Origin: CAZSVI01 sp964610205
GTDB lineage: Bacteria; Bacillota; Clostridia; DSM-8532
Reading direction: 5' to 3'
Assembly (NCBI GenBank): GCA_964610205.1
Contig: CAZSVI010000068.1
Location: 1-20,024, forward strand
Length of the DNA: 20,024 bases
Positions 14,434-20,024 of this stretch are shown here, piece after piece. Position 1 is the stretch's first letter. Each line of letters begins with the position of its first letter. A model generated the notes under the pieces. That model was not told the origin of the DNA and searched no databases. It worked only from the letters and a program-made list of their open reading frames with translations. The translations under genes were made by a program, and so were the position numbers.

Positions 14434-16470
14434 TACTGCCAATTCATATTCATCAACCGAAGGAACGGTAAATTCCACATAATCATCACAAACACTGTAT
14501 TCCAGTTTTTTCTTATCATAAACCGTATATACTCCGCTTACTTCCTTATCCGTCTTAAATCGAACCTTTATGTCATTGCATGGGATGACCTTATCGATTG
14601 GTCTTTGCATACAGCCCGTGTAGTTTACAAAATGTATCAATGCCCTGTTACAACCATTTTGCACTCTCATTTCCACTTCAATTGTCTCATAAGCATTTTC
14701 CACTGAGAAACAGCTTTCGTTATATTCAGTAAGAATATTTTTAACAAGCCTTTTCAGATCATTTATTCCGTTATTGAAATAAGTCTCGCCTATTCCGCCG
14801 GATATATAAATGCTTTTACCTTTTCCATAATTAGAAAGAACAATTGAGGGGTACTTTTTCACAGGAAATTCAGCATAGCTTCCGGCCATTGGATAATACA
14901 TGGAAGCAAGTACTGTTGAATCCTCCTTGAAATTGCATCTTAATGATGTGTGGCAGCCTGCCGTGATTTCAGAGGACAGCCCTTTTTTTATCCGGTCTGA
15001 GCCTTCGAGCTTTAAATAAGTACAGCCGTTCTTATATTTTAATATCTCTTCAACGGAAATAATACCAAATATATCTGCCAGTAAAGGCATGCTGCGCTCT
15101 TTACCGTATTCGTCATAAAAGGAGGTTGCTAGTGTTGATATGACTGTTCCTCCATCCTGTACATATTTTCTGATTCTTTCGCATTCCTTTTCACTTAAGC
15201 AGGATACATTGGGAAGTACTATCATCTTAAACCTGCTCAGATCATCTTCAACAATGCATTTTTCATCGATTATCGTAAACTGGGTATGATTTCTGGCCAT
15301 GATATCGTATAAGCCTTCAAACTCATCTGAAAAGCTGCCCAGGCCATGATCTGAATTTCTTTTCACCCTCTGGGTAAAATCAGATTCATCCACGTCTTCA
15401 GGGAAAGCATGTATTGTGTTTTTTGACCAGACGATGGCCGCATCGGCATTGTTTTCCGTTTTGTTGTAGAAATCTTCGTTCTGAGCCAGAAACTTATTAA
15501 ATTCAAACGCTGCCTTACCGCCGGGTGTTAATGAAATCTCTATAGGCCCATGGATTCCGTACCACAAATTCGCACCGTTGGCAACTGTAGATGCCATCAG
15601 GAGTTTAGTCTCCTGCGGAGTATGTATGCACCGGGCCCAGGGGCTGTGATGCGCTGCAGAGAAAATTACCGTCGGCTTGCCCTTTGCTTTGGATTCAATA
15701 TATTTCGCACTTTTGGAGCATTTCCACAGCGGTACGTCATTGGGGTTATTGTAAAACATAAATCCGCCCTCTGTTCCGATGAAATCGACATACGGATAAA
15801 TTCCGTCTATATCGCAGCCCGTAACATTAGGTGCAAGTCCGGTACTGTTGGCGTAAAGTATTTCATTTCCGCCATGCCGGTTTATAATGTGTTTAACGTC
15901 TTTAACAAATTCTGCTATACTGCTTGTTTTAAATTCTCTCAATTCTGCAGCTGTTGCAGTTTCCATATCATGCCCATATTCCGCATTGAATTTAGCTCTG
16001 CATGCGTTACAATAGCATCCTGTCATGCAAAACACCGGACCATCCAGAAAAATACCCTCAATACCATAATCCAGCGCACATGCTGCCTTGTCCATGAAAT
16101 CATTTCTCCATGTGCTGTTCACACAAGCAAGCACATAGGTGCCGTAAGCACTGACATATTCTCCATTCCGGTGCCTCTGCGCCCATTCCGGCTTTCTGTC
16201 TAATGTATCCATATCAATCATATGGGCGTTAAAATATAGTATAATTTTTGTGCCCAATTCATTTGACATTTTGATGTACTTCTTCAGGTTAGCGCTATCT
16301 CTCTCCGGATCAAATAATCCCATAACACCATCGCCTACAACATGGAGCAGCTGCTCCGCGTTAAAACCGCCGTCACTTAATATTTGAGGGATTTCAAACA
16401 TTTTTTCTCCCTGTTCCCACTGTACCGCCCCAATCCGCAAAGGCCTGCCATATAATTGATTCGAATTCAT
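14413..16470 (-). CDS. GHL6-like glycoside hydrolase with GH42-type domain
   Basis: This 685-residue cytoplasmic protein has no signal peptide. The N-terminal half is a TIM barrel resembling hypothetical glycosyl hydrolase 6. It has GIEGIFLDGPVF (Asp143) followed by a CMTGCYCNAC cluster, and IGTEGGF as a possible second acid. Around residues 400-470 comes a beta-galactosidase-trimerisation-like domain (FKMIVLP, then YVQDGGTVISTLATSFYDEYG). A beta-rich tail completes it. Such proteins are predicted to cleave glycosides, but substrates are rarely known. The start is ATG 16470 with GAGGTG six bases upstream; an in-frame GTG at 16485 overlaps that site. It lies 68 bp after the broken amidohydrolase B copy in the same direction and is probably in one operon with it. 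A relic of a second copy lies at 12766-12909. Confidence 0.8.
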   Translation of the reverse strand: MNSNQLYGRPLRIGAVQWEQGEKMFEIPQILSDGGFNAEQLLHVVGDGVMGLFDPERDSANLKKYIKMSNELGTKIILYFNAHMIDMDTLDRKPEWAQRHRNGEYVSAYGTYVLACVNSTWRNDFMDKAACALDYGIEGIFLDGPVFCMTGCYCNACRAKFNAEYGHDMETATAAELREFKTSSIAEFVKDVKHIINRHGGNEILYANSTGLAPNVTGCDIDGIYPYVDFIGTEGGFMFYNNPNDVPLWKCSKSAKYIESKAKGKPTVIFSAAHHSPWARCIHTPQETKLLMASTVANGANLWYGIHGPIEISLTPGGKAAFEFNKFLAQNEDFYNKTENNADAAIVWSKNTIHAFPEDVDESDFTQRVKRNSDHGLGSFSDEFEGLYDIMARNHTQFTIIDEKCIVEDDLSRFKMIVLPNVSCLSEKECERIRKYVQDGGTVISTLATSFYDEYGKERSMPLLADIFGIISVEEILKYKNGCTYLKLEGSDRIKKGLSSEITAGCHTSLRCNFKEDSTVLASMYYPMAGSYAEFPVKKYPSIVLSNYGKGKSIYISGGIGETYFNNGINDLKRLVKNILTEYNESCFSVENAYETIEVEMRVQNGCNRALIHFVNYTGCMQRPIDKVIPCNDIKVRFKTDKEVSGVYTVYDKKKLEYSVCDDYVEFTVPSVDEYELAVIQFKLC

Positions 16471-16538
16471 CTTACACCTCTTCACTTTATATCTTTTATA
16501 TCATTTACAGTTCGACTTATTCCCGGCTATGCCGGAAT

Positions 16539-16948
16539 TCATAATCCGAAAAGCTGCCTAAGGTTGCCGGACATCACTTTTTCCCTATCAATGTCCTGAA
16601 GTCCCGAATAATGCAGCTTTACTAACTGTGGAGCAATATACTGCATAGGCGAAACAGACCCGAATACCACCCTGTTAATACCCACAATTTCCACTAACCC
16701 CATAAAATCAGATTCAAACACATCAACCCGTGCAAAGTCATAATAAACCGCTCTTTATAATGGTCTATTTGTTCGGACAATTCTTCATTTCCCTGTTGGG
16801 AGTCTTTATAAAAAATTGCGTTGAAGGAAGAAACCGCTGCTATATCAATACATGAAGCGTCCATCACTTTTATCAGTTCGTCAGCAGTACCGTTTCCCAC
16901 CTTTCTGAAAGGCCAGCGACCCACATATGTATTCATATCAATCAGCAT
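16539..16948 (-). pseudogene. amidohydrolase B copy 2, internal deletion
   Basis: The N-terminal 69 residues (MLIDMNTYVGRWPFR to YKERFI) and the last 60 or so residues (from YYDFARVD to NLRQLFGL) match protein B at 9906-10703 closely. The middle 120 codons are gone. The junction near 16741-16747 lies in a TTTAT motif that occurs at both deletion borders of the intact copy. The loss of about 367 bp shifts the frame, so translation runs into nonsense (MTLHGLMCL) and stops early. As in copy 1, the start overlaps the A gene end. Confidence 0.92.
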
Positions 16949-16951
16949 AAT

Positions 16952-17755
16952 CTACAGCCCCCTCTCCAGGTACCTTTCAAAGTCAGGATTGTTGAGTATT
17001 TTTATCTTATCCTCCTCCGTGATATGCGCTCCGATCATTTTGCCTATACCGGCAGAAATTGAACCGTCAGTACCGAATAAAACCCTGTCGGCTCTAAGAT
17101 ATTTGACTGTCTCCTCAATCAAACCATCATCACAAACGCTTCCGCTTATATCCGTATATATGTTTTTACAACCCGCTATTGCTTTAAGCGACCATTGCCA
17201 GTCCCCGCCACCGCCGATATGTGCTTCTATAATTACAGCCTCAGGGTATTCCTGTGAGACCTTTGCAAAATGAGTTCCATCAGAAATAAAAGGCTGATCC
17301 CGATGCAAAAAATTAGTCTTGCCAGCATGCTCAAGTATTGGAATGTCCAGGTCTATACACTTCTCTATTCCACTGCGTACAACCGGGTCGGAGATGAAAT
17401 ACTGGTTATATAGCTTAATGCCAATCATTCCAAGTTCATTTATGCATCTGTCAATTTCCGTCAATGCCTCTTTTACATACCCCGGGTTGATAAAAGCAAG
17501 TCCTTTAATCACTCCCGGGTACTCCTTCATTGCTCTGGCAACAATGTCATTACAAATTTTTACCTCATCGGGCTTGGGATTTCCTTTTGCAATCGGCAGA
17601 GAGCAAACCAGTGTATCCATGTAAGTATTACATGCTGCTTCAACCAGTCTGTCACAATCCATTTCATTCAGCTTGCCGGTTCCATCAGACCAGACATGTT
17701 CGTGCCAGTTGACAACCTTATTCTCTTTAAAAAGCTTCATTTTTTCCTGTATCAA
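16952..17755 (-). CDS. amidohydrolase-family protein A, copy 2
   Basis: This 267-residue protein is a close paralogue of the one at 10707-11516 and keeps all metal-site motifs (NWHEHVWSDG, LEHAGKTN, EAHIGGGGDW, FGTDGS). The listed start is TTG 17755, with GGGGGAG ten bases upstream. ATG 17740, with AGGA just before it, is an alternative that would cost five residues. It is first in a probable operon with the broken B copy and the glycoside hydrolase. Because its B partner is destroyed, A2 may act alone, use B1, or be on the way to decay. A terminator of the S-layer gene stands upstream. Confidence 0.87.
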   Translation of the reverse strand: MIQEKMKLFKENKVVNWHEHVWSDGTGKLNEMDCDRLVEAACNTYMDTLVCSLPIAKGNPKPDEVKICNDIVARAMKEYPGVIKGLAFINPGYVKEALTEIDRCINELGMIGIKLYNQYFISDPVVRSGIEKCIDLDIPILEHAGKTNFLHRDQPFISDGTHFAKVSQEYPEAVIIEAHIGGGGDWQWSLKAIAGCKNIYTDISGSVCDDGLIEETVKYLRADRVLFGTDGSISAGIGKMIGAHITEEDKIKILNNPDFERYLERGL

Positions 17756-17787
17756 TTATAAAACGCTCCCCCTTGTTTTTCTCATCC

Positions 17788-17869
17788 AAAAAATAATATG
17801 GCGTCAAGTCTAATTCCGTTCTTATAATCATTGATAATAAAGGGTATGGTATGAATCAGACTTGACACC
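17788..17869 (-). terminator. long-stem terminator after S-layer gene
   Basis: The arms 17853-17869 and 17800-17816 pair over 17 bp on the minus strand; two of the pairs are G-U, which would be mismatches on the other strand. ATATTATTTTTT follows. The 36-base loop is unusually long. A 10-bp palindrome CACTTAAGTG lies just upstream at 17871-17880. Confidence 0.6.
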
Positions 17870-17886
17870 TCACTTAAGTGCTCTGA

Positions 17887-20024
17887 TTAGTAATTGAAGT
17901 AATTATAAATCACAACTGCGGCCTCCGCTCTTGTTGCATCGCCCTTAGGATCAAAAATCCTGCCGGGCTTGCCCTTCATTATTTCACTCCTTACAATTAT
18001 TGCAACTGAATTCTTTGCATAAGCCGATACTTCCGATTTATCAACAAAATCAAGTATACCATCGGCATTTTCAAGTGTGGAGTTCCCAATAACCCTTGAA
18101 ACCATCACTGCCATATCCTGTCTGCTTATATACATATCAGGATCGAAGCTTCCGTCGGGATAACCTAATATTATTCCGGCTTTAGCAGCTGATGCGACAT
18201 ATTTGTAGAACCAGTCCTTCTTATTAACATCGGTAAAGCCTACATCTGCATTTTCGTCATACAGACCTGCCACTATAGTCAGCATCTTTGCGAACTGCGC
18301 TCTTGTAACCTTACCATTCGGATCATAGGAGCCATCAGGAATTCCATTGATTACACCCTTTGATGCCATTGCTTCAATATACTTTTTACCCCAGAATTCA
18401 GCTGTCACATCATTGAACGTTACAGCCATGCTCTTGATAATATATTTGCTGAAGTGGTCTGTAGTGAATTCAACTTCACCTGTCTCTGCGTTATATTTTC
18501 CCACCATGTTCTTTATTGTGCCGTCGTCTGCAAGATACAATACTGTTATACTGTCAGTGTCTTCATTTACTGCAAGNNNNNNNNNNTGATCTCTATAACC
18601 TTCTTGAACTTTGACACTTTATTTCCGCCCACAATAGCATTAAAATCAAATACTTTTGCCGAGTTGTTTACAAGCAGCTTTTGATCCTCGCTAAGTGAAT
18701 TTATCAATTCATCCGTAAGCACAGCCTGTGCAACCTCAATTGATACACCGGCAACCGTATCCACTCCTTCGGCAAAATCTACAGGGACATTGAGTTTTGC
18801 CACAGGTGAAGATATTTCAACCGATTCAACGCCTCCTTCCTTGACCTTGGCAAATAGTTCGCCCGGCAGCTCAGCTTTTACATCGGTTGCTGCAATTCCC
18901 GGTTCTATATCAAGCACAATCTTCTTTTGAATATTATTTTTACTCAATTCTTCAATATTGCCTTCCTTCATCGATGCCTGAAGGTCATTTACCAGTTGAG
19001 TCACTTTCTCAAGTTTCTGTATAACTTGTGCCAGTGTAGCCTGGTCCATGCTCATAGTAATTTTTGTACCTGTAACCTCTGTCTGCATCGTTTGAGTTCC
19101 GGCTTTGTCTACAACCTTCTGTGCAACCGCCAAAAGGTTATCTACTGTCTTTTTGGTGTCAACTCCCGTATTTGAAGCCGAAATCACGGCCTTTGCCGCT
19201 GATGCTATAATGCTCCTGGCTAATTCAAGTGCCTTATCTTCATCCTCCATCGAATCAATCAACTTTACCATAGCGGAGACCGTCTGCGTTACAGTCTGCA
19301 CCAGCACTTTGGCAGCAGCACTGCTCGTTTGGGAATTAACTAAATTACCCGCCTGTTCGATGATGCCAGTTAATGACTTTGCCGCCTCCATCTTGCTTTC
19401 ATCAGTTGTTAAAGAAGCTGCAGCGTCAACAATTTTATCAACGGTATCCTTTACTGCATTCGTCAAATTATCTAGCGCAGTAGCATTAGTTGCATTTGAA
19501 AACAAATTGACAATATCCTCTGCACTTTTACCGATTACTTCAATGTTTTTTACGGTATCTGCATCGTTCGTCCCAACAATATTTTGTGCCTGTTCCTTAA
19601 TTGCATCAGCAAGTTTAGTAGCTTCAGCTCCGGTAACAGGGTCGGCTTTCGGTGTTGATGTTGGTGTCGGTGTCGGTGTCGGTGTCGGTGTTGGTGTCGG
19701 TGTCGGTGTTGGATCCGGATTTTCAACTGCAGTTGTCCAGGTAAAGGCTTTTGTTGCGGGCGTTAAGCCATCTCCACTGATCTTTACCACATATTCCGTA
19801 TTTACAGTAATACTATTAAAAGTAAACATATAGCTAAATATGCCATCTGATCCGCTTTTAATCTGGTCAATCTGATCTACTATACCGCTTCCATGTGTGA
19901 TTAGAATAGCTAACATCCTGTCGGCAGGCGCAGTACCTGTGATATTAACTACCTTAGTTGCTAAATTGAATCCGACATTCAGACCTGTTACTGTTTCAGC
20001 ATAGCTGGGAACTATGGCGGAAAG
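17887..20024 (-). CDS. secreted S-layer-homology protein, 5' end cut by window
   Basis: The frame is open at the right edge and begins LSAIVPSYAE, the end of a signal peptide with cleavage after SYA, so only about 20 residues are missing. An Ig-like beta domain (to about 19730) follows. Next come a (Pro-Thr)n linker (19663-19710), a long helical region (about 18960-19630) and a beta domain with the phrase YLADDGTIKNMVGKYNAETG. Three SLH domains end the protein, at about 18265-18415, 18085-18240 and 17890-18050. SLH domains bind pyruvylated wall polymer, so the protein is held on the cell surface. A ten-N gap splits it, and the two sides are in different frames as assembled, most likely because the gap length is wrong. 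The role beyond surface attachment is unknown. It is probably transcribed alone. Confidence 0.88.
18577..18586. other. assembly gap (10 N)
   Basis: Ten unresolved bases lie inside the S-layer gene. The flanking codons (KKVIEI on one side, LAVNEDTDSITVLYLADDG on the other) belong to one domain and would be in frame with 8 or 11 bases, not 10. Confidence 0.95.
19663..19710. repeat. hexanucleotide repeat coding a Pro-Thr linker
   Basis: Eight hexamers GGTGTC/GGTGTT on the plus strand are read on the minus strand as Pro-Thr repeats. Such arrays change length easily, and a change by whole hexamers would alter the linker without breaking the frame. Confidence 0.9.

Larger units (their letters stand above)
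16539..17755. repeat. diverged duplication of the A-B gene pair
   Basis: This block is a direct duplicate of 9906-11516. Both have the same gene order, the same 3-bp A-B junction with the shared sequence ATAATCTACAGCCCCCTCTCC on the plus strand, and high identity throughout. This copy is about 370 bp shorter because of the deletion in B. The copies lie in the same orientation about 5 kb apart. Confidence 0.93.

Noticed and set aside
15550..16203. 217-residue plus-strand ORF inside the hydrolase gene
   Set aside because: It is the antisense shadow of a well-supported coding region and has no ribosome site or recognisable domain.
19105..19833. 242-residue plus-strand ORF opposite the S-layer gene
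   Set aside because: Its Val-Gly repeat is simply the antisense of the Pro-Thr linker; the minus-strand protein has clear SLH domains.

Overview
The window looks like a draft contig from an anaerobic, Gram-positive Clostridia-type Firmicute. The supporting signs are the AT-leaning base composition, strong AGGAGG-type ribosome binding sites, a T-box leader, an S-layer-homology surface protein with a Pro-Thr linker, radical-SAM lysine 2,3-aminomutase, a ferredoxin-type aldo/keto reductase and a DUF4179/DUF5643 protein. A run of ten Ns at 18577-18586 is an assembly gap. Almost every gene is on the minus strand; the exceptions are the left-edge fragment and a D,D-carboxypeptidase.

Left part (1-5300). 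The 3' end of a DUF4179/DUF5643 protein converges on a small putative lipoprotein, with a broken small ORF upstream of it. Then comes a stand-alone acetolactate synthase large subunit (ilvB) with a well-formed T-box leader and promoter, and a DUF362 protein that probably starts at TTG. No ilvN is present in the window.

Middle (5200-9900). Between the DUF362 gene and the divergent D,D-carboxypeptidase lies about 400 bp that encodes no convincing protein. Read on the minus strand it folds into a chain of hairpins with GAAA-type loops and many G-U pairs and ends in a terminator-like hairpin, so it is a candidate unrecognised structured RNA. Next, convergent to the carboxypeptidase, a Ddl-like ATP-grasp ligase and a lysine 2,3-aminomutase form a two-gene operon, suggesting a pathway that makes and ligates beta-lysine. 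A palindrome-rich repeat element occurs twice, at 5217-5302 and 9758-9872. Each copy ends in a -10-like sequence facing minus-strand genes.

Right part (9900-17760). This is a catabolic-looking region shaped by duplication and decay. The operon aldo/keto reductase - amidohydrolase A - amidohydrolase B is followed upstream by an AAC(3)-family acetyltransferase with a non-standard start, then a GHL6-like glycoside hydrolase, then a second A-B pair. In the second pair B is a pseudogene with an internal deletion of about 367 bp. A keeps its metal ligands while B lacks most of them, so B looks like a non-catalytic partner. A relic of a second glycoside hydrolase lies upstream of the reductase. Debris of a secreted-protein gene (PxKF-like) and a 30-bp direct repeat lie downstream of the intact hydrolase.

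Right edge (17887-20024). A secreted protein with three SLH domains is encoded across the assembly gap. Only its first few signal-peptide residues lie outside the window.
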